From assembly GCA_028821475.1 (NCBI GenBank), contig JAPPGB010000153.1:1-33963 (forward strand): DNA of 33,963 nt. The letters are read 5' to 3'. The DNA comes from Spirochaetaceae bacterium (GTDB taxonomy: Bacteria; Spirochaetota; Spirochaetia; SZUA-6; Bin103). Made by a program: the position numbers and the translations under genes. Shown here one piece after another: positions 1-7,751 of this stretch. Positions within the stretch are counted from its first letter, which is position 1. Each line of letters begins with the position of its first letter. Below the pieces are notes generated by a model that was given only the letters and a program-made list of their open reading frames with translations, was not told the DNA's origin and did no database searches.

Positions 1-1254
1 GTCTCCGGCGCCGCGTGCGGCAGCACGGCGCTCGGTGCCGCGGCCGGCGCCGGAACGGCGACGGTCGTCGCGTGCGCGCCCTCCGAGGTAGTGTCCGAGC
101 CGCGCGCCGCCGGTGATGTCCTCCAGGTAGAGGTCGTCGGTGGCCTTGGACACCGGTATCGGATTGCGGATGAACTCCTCGATCCCCTGCAGCGCGAACA
201 CCCACTCCTCGCACGCCAGGGCGACCGCCTTGCCGCTGCGCCCCGCGCGTGCGGTGCGCCCGATTCGGTGTACGTAGTTCTCGCTGTGCTCCGGCAGCTC
301 ATAGTTGACCACCAGGTCGAGTCCGTCGATGTGCAAGCCGCGCGCCGCCACGTCGGTCGCCACCAGGTAACGCAGTTCGCCCGCCTTCAACTGGTCGATC
401 AGGCTCTGCCGCTTGCTCTGCGGCAGGTCGCCGATGATGTACTCGCAGCCGAGGCCATTGCGCTGCATGCGGGTGGCGAGTTCGTACGCCGCCTGCTTGG
501 TATTGGTGAAGATCAGCGCGTTGTCGGGCTGATCGCGCGCCATCAGGCCGAGCAACAGGCTGAATTTGCGCTCGCGGGAGACGTGGTACAACTCCTGCGA
601 GATCTCGTCGACGGTGACCCGCTCCGGGGTTATGGTGATCTCCGCAGGGCTGCGCATGTAATCGAACGCCAGGGTCTTGACGCGCGTCGACAGGGTGGCG
701 CTATACAACATGGTGACGCGCTCGTCCCGCCCCGGCATCTGCCGGATCAACCGGCGCAGGTCGGGGATGAATCCCATGTCGAACATGCGGTCGGCCTCGT
801 CGATCACCAGGATGCCCACCTTGCGCAGGTCCAGCTTGCGCTGCTCGGTGAAGTCCAGCAGGCGCCCGGGCGTGCCGATCGCCAGACGCACACCCTCCTG
901 CAGTGCCCGCTCCTGCTTGGCGTAGCCCACGCCGCCGTAGAAGCTGGCGATGGGAAAGTCGAGGTGCTTGCCGAGCAGGCGCGCGTCGTCTTCGATCTGG
1001 TCGGCGAGTTCGCGGGTGGGGGCGACCACCAATGCGATGCAGTCATCGAGGCTGCGCTGCTCCAGGAACAACTGGAATATGCTGATCAGAAATGCGGCGG
1101 TCTTGCCGGTGCCGGTCTGGGACTGGACCGCTACGTCGGCACCGATAAGACTGTAAACGAAGGTCTGCTCCTGCACCGGTGTACAATGGGTGAATCCCAG
1201 TTCGTCAATCGCCTGCAGGAGCTTCGGATCAAGATCGAGCTCGTGGAAAGTCAT
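1..1254 (-). CDS. rhlB: RhlB-like DEAD-box ATP-dependent RNA helicase, C-terminus cut by window edge
   Basis: ATP-dependent RNA unwinding, probably in mRNA decay or ribosome assembly in the cytoplasm. The frame is open for 418 codons and leaves the window before a stop. The DEAD-box motifs appear in order: Q motif TPVQEQ, Walker A SQTGTGKT, Ia PTREL, Ib TPGR, II DEAD, III SAT, V ATDVAARGLHID and VI HRIGRTARAG. The stretch after motif VI (ALACEEW ... IPVSKATDD) closely resembles E. coli RhlB (SLACEEY ... IPVSKYNPD), so RhlB is preferred over RhlE. The ATG at 1254 gives the expected short N-terminus (MTFHELDLD) before the Q motif. No clear Shine-Dalgarno precedes it. An A/T-rich patch around 1310-1340 is the likely promoter zone. 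The visible end turns Ala/Pro-rich, as in the low-complexity tails of this family. Confidence 0.95.
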   Translation of the reverse strand, partial: MTFHELDLDPKLLQAIDELGFTHCTPVQEQTFVYSLIGADVAVQSQTGTGKTAAFLISIFQLFLEQRSLDDCIALVVAPTRELADQIEDDARLLGKHLDFPIASFYGGVGYAKQERALQEGVRLAIGTPGRLLDFTEQRKLDLRKVGILVIDEADRMFDMGFIPDLRRLIRQMPGRDERVTMLYSATLSTRVKTLAFDYMRSPAEITITPERVTVDEISQELYHVSRERKFSLLLGLMARDQPDNALIFTNTKQAAYELATRMQRNGLGCEYIIGDLPQSKRQSLIDQLKAGELRYLVATDVAARGLHIDGLDLVVNYELPEHSENYVHRIGRTARAGRSGKAVALACEEWVFALQGIEEFIRNPIPVSKATDDLYLEDITGGARLGHYLGGRARDDRRRSGAGRGTERRAAARGAGD

Positions 1255-1404
1255 AGAAGTACAGATAGATGAGGTCAAGGGCCCGCAAGGTGGGGCCGTG
1301 CGAAAAACCGTTAACTGCCAATAGTATACAAAAGGTTGACCCGAAGGCATAGCAGCCCGGCGCGCGCGGGCGCACGCCCCGCATCGTGCGGGTGCCGGCG
1401 GGGG

Positions 1405-1735
1405 CCGACGCCGCTGGCGCTGCGCGTTACCCCCGCGGACGCCGGAGCCGCGGGTCTCGGCATCGGGCACGGCGCGGCGCTCGTGCTGATCGGGGACCCG
1501 GCGGCGCGAGCGACAGTCGACCCGGACCACGTAGCGACGGCCCTCGGCCTGACGCCCGCGGTGAGCCGGATCGCGGCGGCACTTGCCGATGGCCTCACAT
1601 ACGGCCCGTCGCGGCCGCCTCGCACCGTGCCCCGAGCACCGTCCGAGAGCTGCTTGAGCGGATCCATGCCACGCCGGGGATTTCGCGCCGCGCAGATCTG
1701 GTACGCATGGTCCTCGCGCTCTCCCCGTTTCGCGC
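1405..1735 (+). pseudogene. Decayed C-terminal remnant of a LuxR-type HTH regulator (frameshifted)
   Basis: Two adjacent frames together spell the end of a LuxR-family regulator. One frame (about 1405-1599) reads PLALRVTP ... AALVLIGDPAA ... ALGLTPAVSRIAAALADGLT. The next frame (about 1600-1735) continues with HRAPSTVRELLERIHA and GISRRADLVRMVLAL. Joined, they match the layout of the intact regulator at 12255-13433: LHVTP ... AALVLAIEPN ... NLGLSAAESEVAALVAEG ... HTVRWHIKQAYAKLG ... EFTKLVQ. The frame breaks near 1600, inside the first HTH helix region. No sensor domain is visible upstream. I infer a dead paralogue. A sequencing error is possible, but it would not explain the missing N-terminal two thirds. 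Confidence 0.6.
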
Positions 1736-1882
1736 ATTTCGACCAGGTCGACCAAGGTCGACCGCTGCGAGGCCACGCGCGCCGCGAAGCGCCGCACGCC
1801 TGACCGAGTGAAGGCCGGCCCGGCGTGATTTCGTCAAGGTGCAAGCGAGACTTGGCGTCCGTACTCTGCCGCAACGGGACAA

Positions 1883-1919
1883 TTCGACGAATTCACGAAA
1901 AAACCGCAGCATTCACGAA
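1883..1919 (+). promoter_or_regulatory. Composite direct-repeat site A (candidate LytTR operator)
   Basis: ATTCACGAA occurs at 1891-1899 and again, identically, at 1911-1919, separated by 11 bp (20 bp period, about two helical turns). A related 8-mer, TTCGACGA, abuts the first copy. The arrangement of site B (4245-4283, opposite strand) is the same. Paired 9-mers about two turns apart are the usual form of LytTR-family targets. Assignment to the LytTR proteins in this window is inference. Confidence 0.5.
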
Positions 1920-2073
1920 CTTTCCCCAATATGTCACGGGAGGGTTGCTATCTTTGCTGCGGCGATCGCTCGAATCTACCAGATTCAGCGATTGGCTGCA
2001 GGAGAACAAAAATTGCCGCCGGGGCCCCCGGGTTGTTGCACAAGCCGGTTATCGTCAACCCCGGCGGCTTTTT
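1920..2073 (+). ncRNA. Possible small structured RNA ending in an intrinsic terminator
   Basis: Downstream of repeat site A lies a near-perfect hairpin at 1965-1992: ATCGCT-c-GAATCT, loop acc, AGATTC-AGCGAT. After it comes the GC-rich terminator with a T tract ending at 2073. No convincing reading frame covers the interval. A short transcript starting just after site A and ending at the terminator would be about 130-150 nt. The terminator is also well placed for the convergent pentapeptide gene, so the RNA is a hypothesis. No clear -35/-10 pair was found. Confidence 0.3.
2015..2073. terminator. Bidirectional Rho-independent terminator
   Basis: GCCGCCGGGG (2015-2024) pairs with CCCCGGCGGC (2059-2068). 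On the plus strand TTTTT follows directly. On the minus strand the stem is followed by AATTTTTG. It lies about 40 bp past the stop of the minus-strand pentapeptide gene and would end that transcript. It could also end any plus-strand transcript from the site A region. Confidence 0.75.
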
Positions 2074-2112
2074 CTGTCTTGCGCCGGTCCGTTGGTCAAC
2101 ACACGAACGCAC

Positions 2113-2676
2113 TCATGAGCCCAGGTAGCAGCCGGGAAGCCGCCTGCTGTCGTCGCAGCCAATCGTGTCTATCATGGTCGCGCCGTTCAGGATTGCGCTG
2201 CCGAGATATGCGTCGGCCAGGTTCACGTAGCTCAAGTTCGCTCCTCTGAGATCGGCGCCGTTGAGATTCGCATGGCTGAGGTCAGCGCCCGTGAGATCGG
2301 CACGAATCAGGGTAGCAGGCGGGCCGCCCTTGCCGGAGAGGTCCACCTTCCGCAGGTCGGCACGGGTCAGCGTTGCGGCGGTGAGGTCGACGTCGACCAG
2401 AGTCGCGCAGAACAGCGAAGCACCGGTCAGGTCGGCTCCCACCAGCGACACCCCCGTCAGATCGGCGTCAGTAAGGTCGGCATTGACCAGGTCAACACGG
2501 TTCAGGTTCAGGTTCGCCAGGCTTGCGTTCGCCAAGTCTGCCCCGCGGCAATCCGGAACGCAGTCGAGGGTCTGCGTCTCGCCGAACGCCGCGCCGAACA
2601 CAATCAGAACCGGAATCAGCAATCCGCAACGAAGTCCGCAACAAACAAGTCCGCAACAAACATTGTCGCTCATCAT
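2113..2676 (-). CDS. Secreted pentapeptide-repeat protein
   Basis: Probable exported right-handed quadrilateral beta-helix protein. About 16 consecutive A(D/N)LXX-type pentapeptides fill most of the chain (ADLANASLANLNLNRVDL, ADLTDADL, ADLTGASL, ADLSHANLNGADL, ANLSYVNLADAYL). The hydrophobic N-terminus (RCGLLIPVLIVFGAAFG) looks like a signal peptide or anchor. Cysteine pairs cap the repeat at both ends (CVPDC and CDDSRRLPGC) and may form disulfides outside the cytoplasm. The start is uncertain: ATG 2676 or 2673, with an in-frame TTG at 2706. None has a good Shine-Dalgarno. The n-region is Cys-rich because of a small DNA repeat there. It stands alone between LytTR gene 1, whose stop is at 2785, and the terminator at 2015-2073. 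Function unknown. Confidence 0.8.
   Translation of the reverse strand: MMSDNVCCGLVCCGLRCGLLIPVLIVFGAAFGETQTLDCVPDCRGADLANASLANLNLNRVDLVNADLTDADLTGVSLVGADLTGASLFCATLVDVDLTAATLTRADLRKVDLSGKGGPPATLIRADLTGADLSHANLNGADLRGANLSYVNLADAYLGSAILNGATMIDTIGCDDSRRLPGCYLGS
2633..2662. repeat. 15-bp perfect tandem duplication in the pentapeptide gene 5' end
   Basis: The unit agtccgcaacaaaca occurs twice in a row (2633-2647, 2648-2662), and a third degenerate copy lies just left at 2621-2632. The length is a multiple of three, so the frame is kept. It produces the CCGLV-CCGLR-CGLL pattern before the signal-peptide core. Confidence 0.8.
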
Positions 2677-2784
2677 GCCGACATTATCGGCACCGAACTG
2701 CCGCAATTTGGGTGATGTCCCAACGGTGAGGCGCTTTCGCTTGCATCGATAACCGCAAATTCGCGAATTCGCTTCTCCTGATCG

Positions 2785-3816
2785 CTAATCTGACGAACTC
2801 ACGTTCTGTTCCGGCGACTGCAATACCGTTTGAACCGCGACTCGGTGGCGGGCACTGATCGGCACGAGGTGGTCGCCGCTCAGCCGCAACATCAGCTTGC
2901 GGTCGCGCTTCGTCAATCCCCTCATGTGGTGGAAAGCAACCCAGTAGGAGCGGTGCACCTGGATACCCGCACCGCCGAGCTCGGCGATGGCCTCCGCGAA
3001 CCGCATCTTGATCAGCGCCGAATCCGTCGAGGTGCGCACGTGGATGTAGTGATCCTCACTCTTGAGGAAGATTACTTCGCTGCCAAACTCGGCAAGCGGC
3101 GACGCCGCCACTCTTTCGTCCCGGTCGTCTTGCGTACCGTCGGATTCCCGCGACGTGCGCCCCGGCTTCTGGGACTCTTGAGCGGGTGCCCCGTCCGGTT
3201 CGCGGCGTGCACCGGTCGCGGCACCCCCAGCGTCGGAGGTCTTGCTCGCACCTCCGGTCGTGGTGGAGGCGAACTCCGGGGATGTCTCGGCGCCAGCCCC
3301 GGCCTGATCGACCAGCTCGCCGGCGTGAGGGGCAGCCGTGACGGCGCTGTTGGTGTTGGAAACTCGAGCGGACGCGAGCGCGTGGCCGTGCCTGGTGCGC
3401 ACGTACACCAAGTACAGAAACAGAAGGTCGTACACCACCGCTACCGTTGCCACCTGAATGTATAACCGCGTCAGGCCGGCGGACGCCGAATAGTGCGGGT
3501 GCGCCAGTGTTTCTACCGTGTGCACGACCGCAGTGCATGGCAAGGACACGAATAGCGCCACCGCCGTCAGCGCCAGGGCCATGGTCAGCGCAGATTGCCG
3601 GCGCAAGAAGTATGCCGCCACCACGACTGCCGCATAACCGAGAGGCCAGCCGATAACGGCGTACAATGCACCGAATGCCAAGCGCTGCCCCGCGGTAAGC
3701 GCGTCATACGTCCCCATCGGCCCGAGCACCGCGAACGCCGCCACGGCCACCGCCACCATGACGATGGCGACCAGGATCGCTGGACGGCTCAGCATCTCCT
3801 TGTACACCGATCGCAT
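2785..3816 (-). CDS. Membrane-anchored LytTR-family transcription factor 1
   Basis: DNA-binding regulator tethered to the cytoplasmic membrane. The N-terminal half has four hydrophobic segments: AILVAIVMVAVAVAAFAV, LAFGALYAVIGWPLGYAAV, ALTMALALTAVALFV and a segment near VATVAVVYDLLFLYLVY. A Ser/Ala/Asp-rich linker of about 100 residues follows. The C-terminal ~100 residues are a LytTR domain (EVIFLKSEDHYIHVRT, LIKMRFAEAIAEL, VHRSYWVAFHHMRGL, LMLRLSGDHLVPIS). No response-regulator receiver domain is present. ATG 3816 gives M-x3-Y-x-EMLS, which aligns with the paralogues at 10867 and 13532. A GTG at 3954 would add 46 residues with no paralogue match and would run through the repeat motif. The copy is more diverged than the other two. 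The signal it senses is unknown. Confidence 0.88.
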   Translation of the reverse strand: MRSVYKEMLSRPAILVAIVMVAVAVAAFAVLGPMGTYDALTAGQRLAFGALYAVIGWPLGYAAVVVAAYFLRRQSALTMALALTAVALFVSLPCTAVVHTVETLAHPHYSASAGLTRLYIQVATVAVVYDLLFLYLVYVRTRHGHALASARVSNTNSAVTAAPHAGELVDQAGAGAETSPEFASTTTGGASKTSDAGGAATGARREPDGAPAQESQKPGRTSRESDGTQDDRDERVAASPLAEFGSEVIFLKSEDHYIHVRTSTDSALIKMRFAEAIAELGGAGIQVHRSYWVAFHHMRGLTKRDRKLMLRLSGDHLVPISARHRVAVQTVLQSPEQNVSSSD

Positions 3817-3925
3817 CGCGCCGCCTGCAGGCGAATTCACGTCGTGCAGCTTGAGTCCCACCACTCGCGCACTATCGTGACGCACCCGCTTCGCGAAATC
3901 AACTGCATCGACCCCAAACGCCGGC

Positions 3926-3957
3926 GAATTCGAACGTTCATTAAGCGAATTCACGAA
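3926..3957 (+). promoter_or_regulatory. Composite repeat site D, upstream of LytTR gene 1 (looser copy)
   Basis: GCGAATT leads into ATTCGAACG (3928-3936). After 12 bp comes a perfect ATTCACGAA (3949-3957). Close by, TTCACGTA is repeated in tandem at 3973-3980 and 3981-3988. The spacing is one base longer than at sites A-C and the first half is weaker. It sits 110-140 bp before the preferred ATG of LytTR gene 1, which suggests autoregulation (inference). Confidence 0.35.
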
Positions 3958-4540
3958 CGACCGTCGTGCAGTTTCACGTATTCACGTACGGGAAGCGCAG
4001 CCGGGCCCCGGACCGGTTTGTGGACACAAAGTACAATGCCCCGGCTAACGATGCCTGTACCTACCCATACTCCATTCGTAGCGCTGAAGCCGGGTTTGCG
4101 AGCTTGGAACACCTATACAGCAGAGGGAAATAGGTCCGCTGGGGGGCCATGTCGAAGTAGTGGGTATCCTGGCAGCGAGATACACCCCGGCGGCGCGTTT
4201 GAGAACACCATGGTACAGGCACCGCCGCGGGGCTGGAGCTGGGTAATTCGTGAATACAGTGTCATATTCGTCAATTCGCCAAATGGGACGCCGGTGGCAC
4301 CTTTGCAATCCACCAAAGGAGAGGCGGGAGCGGACACCAGTGCGACGAGCCGTGCACCAGCAGCATGTGCGACGGCGGTGCGGTAACGCTGCGCTCCCGC
4401 TACTCTCCGGCGGCGGTCCGGCAGCCATCCGGTGACCGCGGGCCGCCGCCCTGGCGGTGACCGCTGGAGCGCTACAGGGCGACGTTGCTTGTCTTCGGAA
4501 ACACCGACAACGGGCAACCGCGTCGGCGACTTGTAGGACT
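3955..4540. other. Long intergenic region upstream of LytTR gene 1
   Basis: About 590 bp with no convincing gene. Short open frames on both strands have no recognisable domain and no good start. It contains repeat site B and the tandem TTCACGTA pair. Near 4505-4530 a weak hairpin (CGCCGAC / GTCGGTG on the minus strand) is followed by only three T residues. That hairpin could poorly terminate the gene ending at 4541. The region is probably the regulatory region of the LytTR gene. Confidence 0.4.
4245..4283 (-). promoter_or_regulatory. Composite direct-repeat site B (candidate LytTR operator)
   Basis: Read on the minus strand: TTTGGCGA, then ATTGACGAA, 11 bp, then ATTCACGAA. This matches site A (TTCGACGA, ATTCACGAA, 11 bp, ATTCACGAA) in order, spacing and composition. 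It points towards LytTR gene 1, about 430 bp from its preferred start. Confidence 0.5.
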
Positions 4541-5035
4541 TCAGCATGGTCGGTTGCAGGCCGCAGTCTGACGGGATTCCTGGCGCAGCAAAACCAGGGA
4601 GGCGCCGAGGACCAGGGAGCCGTCGAGCGGTTCGCCGAATGGTGCGCGGTAGCCGACGGTGATTCCGATCCAGGAGTACACGTAGCCGGTAAGCTTCACG
4701 TCCAATCCCCACACCGTCCGTCGCTCGATCAGGTCATCCCCGCGCCACCGGCGATTGTTCTGGAAGCTGATGGCCAGGCTTGGGTAGAGATCGATCGGGG
4801 TGGCTACGTTGGCGCCGAGCGAGCCCGAGAATCGGGCCGCCCGCTCCCGGTCACTACGGCTGCCGCCCGCGTTGATTGCGGCCTCGACACCGAAGAGCCC
4901 GAACGTGTCGAGCAGCGACAGCGATAGCCCGACCGGCAGGAGGGGGACAAACTGGTAGCCGAGTGCGACGCCGGGTCCTTCGGCGAAGGTCACGCCGGAG
5001 ACGGCAACGAAGAGAATAACGGCTATACGACGCAT
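4541..5035 (-). CDS. Small exported beta-barrel-like (putative outer-membrane) protein
   Basis: 164 residues with a short Sec signal peptide (MRRIAVILFVAVSGVTFA, probable cleavage before EGP). The mature part is rich in alternating hydrophobic/polar, Gly- and aromatic-containing strands (GVALGYQFVPLLPVGL, SLGANVATPIDLYPSLAISF, VWGLDVKLTGYVYSWIGITVGY, DGSLVLGASLVLL). This pattern suggests a small eight-strand-type barrel. The chain does not end in the classic aromatic residue; it has a Cys-containing tail. ATG 5035 lacks an obvious Shine-Dalgarno but fits the signal peptide. Divergent from the zinc-ribbon gene at 5209. No specific family recognised. Confidence 0.65.
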   Translation of the reverse strand: MRRIAVILFVAVSGVTFAEGPGVALGYQFVPLLPVGLSLSLLDTFGLFGVEAAINAGGSRSDRERAARFSGSLGANVATPIDLYPSLAISFQNNRRWRGDDLIERRTVWGLDVKLTGYVYSWIGITVGYRAPFGEPLDGSLVLGASLVLLRQESRQTAACNRPC

Positions 5036-5155
5036 CGACGAACTTAGTTTGCCGCATCAGGCGGGTGCGGGCAATTGCTCTTCAGCTTGATTGGACCACA
5101 CTCGGCGCCGGCTCGGGCAGGTTGTGTTGGCGACGTTCGCAGGCAATGCGCGAGG

Positions 5156-5184
5156 TTGAGGAAGCGCTTGTCCTGCCCTATACT
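5156..5184 (+). promoter_or_regulatory. Sigma-70-type promoter of the zinc-ribbon gene
   Basis: TTGAGG (5156-5161), a 17-bp spacer, then TATACT (5179-5184). The expected start of transcription is near 5191, giving an untranslated leader of about 18 nt before the ATG at 5209. Confidence 0.6.
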
Positions 5185-5208
5185 GGGCAGACCCAAGAGG
5201 ATGGCGAG

Positions 5209-6144
5209 ATGATGCGGTACCGGCAATGTCGCAGCTGCAGCTACTGGGTGACCCGCGACGAACGGTTCTGTATCAACTGCGGCGTCTACCGGCCCTTTCA
5301 GTCGGGGCGCGGCCAGCGTTCCGCCTGGCTGGTGTTCACCACCATGCTCGGCGGCGTACTCGGCGGCAGCGTGTTCTACCGTCCCGAATCCAGCCTGCTC
5401 GTGTATGGCTGCATCGCCGGCGGTGCTACCGGTCTGGCCTGGGGACTGGGCCTGTTCGCCGAGGTCTCCGCCATCCTGCAGGGGCGCCGCCGCTCTCCCT
5501 CCCTGCAGACCAGCGAGTTGCGGCTGGCCGGCAGGCTGGCCGAGATCCTGCAGACCAAGCGGCAGGTGCGCGACCTGCTCGGCCGCCTGCGCGCTGAGGC
5601 CTCCACGGTAGCCGGCAGTCAACTCCTGACCGTCCTGCGCAAGGCGGAAGGCGCCGTCAACCGCGCCGTGCGCCGCTATACCGCGGAGCTGGCCAAGCTG
5701 GAACTGATCCGCTGGCGCAACGGGCTGGAGCCGCTGCTGCCGCAGCCGCAACCGGACGGCGGTCCGCATGCGAGCCCACGCGAGCGCCTGGACGAGATCC
5801 ACCGCCACCGGCAGCGCGGCCACCGACTACTGTCCGCGTGGCGCGGCGCCGGCCTGGACACGCCGGAGTTGGGCCGACACACCGTGCAGCAACTCCAGCG
5901 CTGGCTGGCCGCGTGCGACCGGCTCATCGAACGCACCATCGCGGAGCAGGCGCACGCCACCCTCAGCAGCATCGCCGCCGCGGAGTTGGTCCCGTGCGCC
6001 GACCCCCGGGTGGAGGCGGAACTGCACCGCCTGGACGCCGCCGGCGGCGACCTTGAACTCGACGAGCTGGAACAGGTACAGCACGCACTGGACCGCCTGC
6101 AGGCCAAGGAACAACTCGACCGCGAGTTCGACGCCCGCGGCTGA
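5209..6144 (+). CDS. Zinc-ribbon, two-TM, coiled-coil protein of unknown function
   Basis: 311 residues. A treble-clef or ribbon-like CX2C-X11-CX2C (CRSC ... CINC) lies in the first 30 residues and should bind zinc. Two hydrophobic Gly/Ala-rich segments follow (WLVFTTMLGGVLGGSVF, LVYGCIAGGATGLAWGLGLF), consistent with a membrane hairpin. The remaining ~200 residues are helical, charged and Leu-rich, with likely coiled coils (LAGRLAEILQTKRQVRDLL, DELEQVQHALDRLQAKEQLD). The ATG at 5209 is preferred: it places the zinc ribbon at the N-terminus, AGAGG lies just upstream, and a good promoter precedes it. Start sites further upstream would overlap that promoter. It converges on the MBL gene with an 11-bp gap. 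Function unknown. Confidence 0.75.
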   Translation: MMRYRQCRSCSYWVTRDERFCINCGVYRPFQSGRGQRSAWLVFTTMLGGVLGGSVFYRPESSLLVYGCIAGGATGLAWGLGLFAEVSAILQGRRRSPSLQTSELRLAGRLAEILQTKRQVRDLLGRLRAEASTVAGSQLLTVLRKAEGAVNRAVRRYTAELAKLELIRWRNGLEPLLPQPQPDGGPHASPRERLDEIHRHRQRGHRLLSAWRGAGLDTPELGRHTVQQLQRWLAACDRLIERTIAEQAHATLSSIAAAELVPCADPRVEAELHRLDAAGGDLELDELEQVQHALDRLQAKEQLDREFDARG

Positions 6145-6155
6145 CCAGGTAAGTG

Positions 6156-6803
6156 CTACAGGAAGGGGTTGTGGCGCTGTTCGGCGTGCAGGGTGGTGTG
6201 CTCGCCGTGTCCCGGTACCACGTACGACTCGCCGGGCAACTCGAACAGGCGCTGCTTGATCGACCTGATCAGCGCGTACGCATCGCCTCCCGGCAGATCG
6301 GTGCGGCCCACCGACTGGCGAAACAGCGTATCGCCCGCGAACAACAGCGGCTCCCCGGTCACCTCGGTATAGAAACAGCATGACCCGGGAGAGTGGCCGG
6401 GGGTGTGGATGGTGGTGAGCAGCTTGCGCCCGCCGAGCGCCACCTCGAAGCCCTCCTCGATGAACTGATCCACTTCGCCCGGCGGCTGCACCGGAATCCC
6501 GAACAGCAGGCCCTGCTCCTGCAACCGCCGGTACAACTCCTCGTCGTCCCGGTGCAGCAGGATCGGCACTCCGAGCCGGCGCTTGACCGCGTCGGATCCG
6601 CCGATGTGGTCGAAGTGGGCATGGGTGTGCAGGAGCTGCGTCACCTTCAGGCCGCGCTCGCCCACCGCCTGCAGCAGCGCCTCCGGGTCGTCGCCCGGAT
6701 CGATCACGATCGCCCGGCGGCTGTCCCGCTCATACACCAGCGAGCAGTTGCACCCCAGGCTCCCGATCGCAAACGTCTCCACCACCAGCGCCTCCGGACC
6801 CAT
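6156..6803 (-). CDS. MBL-fold hydrolase (glyoxalase II / YcbL-like)
   Basis: 215-residue metallo-beta-lactamase-fold enzyme, probably hydrolysing a thioester such as S-lactoylglutathione or a related small substrate in the cytoplasm. The dinuclear metal ligands are all present: THAHFDH (HxHxDH), the His in TPGHSPGS, the Asp in FAGDTLF and the His in VPGHGEHT. The length and the absence of a separate C-terminal helical domain fit the short YcbL-type glyoxalase II group better than canonical GloB. ATG 6803 (MGPEALVVETF) fits the family N-terminus. An ATG at 6845 would add 14 residues without a Shine-Dalgarno. No operon partner. Confidence 0.88.
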   Translation of the reverse strand: MGPEALVVETFAIGSLGCNCSLVYERDSRRAIVIDPGDDPEALLQAVGERGLKVTQLLHTHAHFDHIGGSDAVKRRLGVPILLHRDDEELYRRLQEQGLLFGIPVQPPGEVDQFIEEGFEVALGGRKLLTTIHTPGHSPGSCCFYTEVTGEPLLFAGDTLFRQSVGRTDLPGGDAYALIRSIKQRLFELPGESYVVPGHGEHTTLHAEQRHNPFL

Positions 6804-6904
6804 GCGCCGCCCACCAAAACCTGCTTCCGCCACATCCCACAGCATAACAGACACGGGACAAACCCCCGAGCCGCCCGCGCAGTCCGGCTCGCGGGCGCCG
6901 AGCC

Positions 6905-7195
6905 TCAGCGGATGCCCTTCGTCACAGCGCCACTCGCTTCTTCCAGGCCGTGCTGCCCGGCGCTGTCGGCGTAGACGGTCGCACCGGAGTCCAGCACCTG
7001 CAACTTGCGTTTCCCGCAACGGATACATCGCCAAAACTGAACGCGGCCGCCGGGATCCGTATGCACGTACATCATGAGCACCCAGCGATGGTAAGCCGTC
7101 TCGGAACAACCGCCCTCTCGAGGCGACCACGCGGCATCGGGTATCGCAGCGATGGACCGCATCGCCCGCCAGGTCGCGTTGTCAGCGGCCGCCAT
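6905..7195 (-). CDS. Possible small hypothetical protein with a CxxC motif
   Basis: 96 codons from ATG 7195. The best protein-like stretch is HRWVLMMYVHTDPGG followed by WRCIRCGKRKLQVL, where CIRC could be half of a zinc ribbon. No second Cys pair follows, so any zinc site would be incomplete. It ends about 100 bp before the MBL gene and lies on the same strand. It could be a fragment of a zinc-ribbon protein or a chance open frame in GC-rich DNA. No family recognised. Confidence 0.3.
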   Translation of the reverse strand: MAAADNATWRAMRSIAAIPDAAWSPREGGCSETAYHRWVLMMYVHTDPGGRVQFWRCIRCGKRKLQVLDSGATVYADSAGQHGLEEASGAVTKGIR

Positions 7196-7532
7196 GCCCG
7201 AACCAATAGCCATGTGGTCGCCGCCTCCATGGCTCCGGGTACGCACTGCCGCATTTGCCACGGTCGAAGCGGGACGCCATACCGTTACCGCCGTCCGCGC
7301 CAGACCGTGCGCGGTCAGATTTGCGCCGATCCATGCGCCGATCAATCGGATTCAAGCTGCAGCGTACCTGACAGCACTGCCGCGTACGGCGAGGGAGTTC
7401 TTGCCCCTGGACGTCCACGCCGAATAAGGATTAGGTTGGTGGACAGCGTCGTGGCACGCGGGCAGCAACGGACGAGTGCGGTTGACAGCCGCCCTCCGCC
7501 GGCGGCCTGGCGTGGAAGGATTGCCACGAGGC

Positions 7533-7601
7533 GGGGCACCGTGGCGGAAGGAAGGGGCAGAAGGGTTCTTGAGTTCACGTCCCTCCGCCGCCACGTGCCT
7601 C
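7533..7601. repeat. Imperfect palindromic repeat element, copy 1
   Basis: GGGGCAC-c-GTGGCGG on the left pairs with CCGCCACGTGCC on the right around a loop holding AAGGGGCAGAAGG and GTTCACGTCCCTC. The order and internal words are shared with copy 2, which starts 115 bp later. The element is about 70 bp and resembles a REP-like dispersed hairpin. Confidence 0.55.
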
Positions 7602-7647
7602 CTGTTCCGACTCCAGGGGCTTGACATGGCGCGATGAACAACACAGC

Positions 7648-7717
7648 GGGGCACCGCGGCGTGGGGAGGGGCAGAAGGTCTTACGTTCACGTACCCTCAC
7701 CACAGCAACGGTGCCCC
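7648..7717. repeat. Imperfect palindromic repeat element, copy 2
   Basis: The ends are exact inverted repeats: GGGGCACCG (7648-7656) and CGGTGCCCC (7709-7717). An inner arm pair, GTGGGGAGGG / CCCTCACCAC, mispairs at one position. The loop carries GGGGCAGAAGGTCTT and GTTCACGTACCCTC, as in copy 1. It lies just past the stop of the 41-residue membrane protein gene and may shape its mRNA 3' end. Confidence 0.6.
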
Positions 7718-7751
7718 GACATCTTCATCACGTAACGCCGGATCTTGCCGG

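Noticed and set aside
91-1272. 393-codon plus-strand frame at the left edge
   Set aside because: It is the shadow of the DEAD-box helicase, whose motifs are complete on the minus strand.
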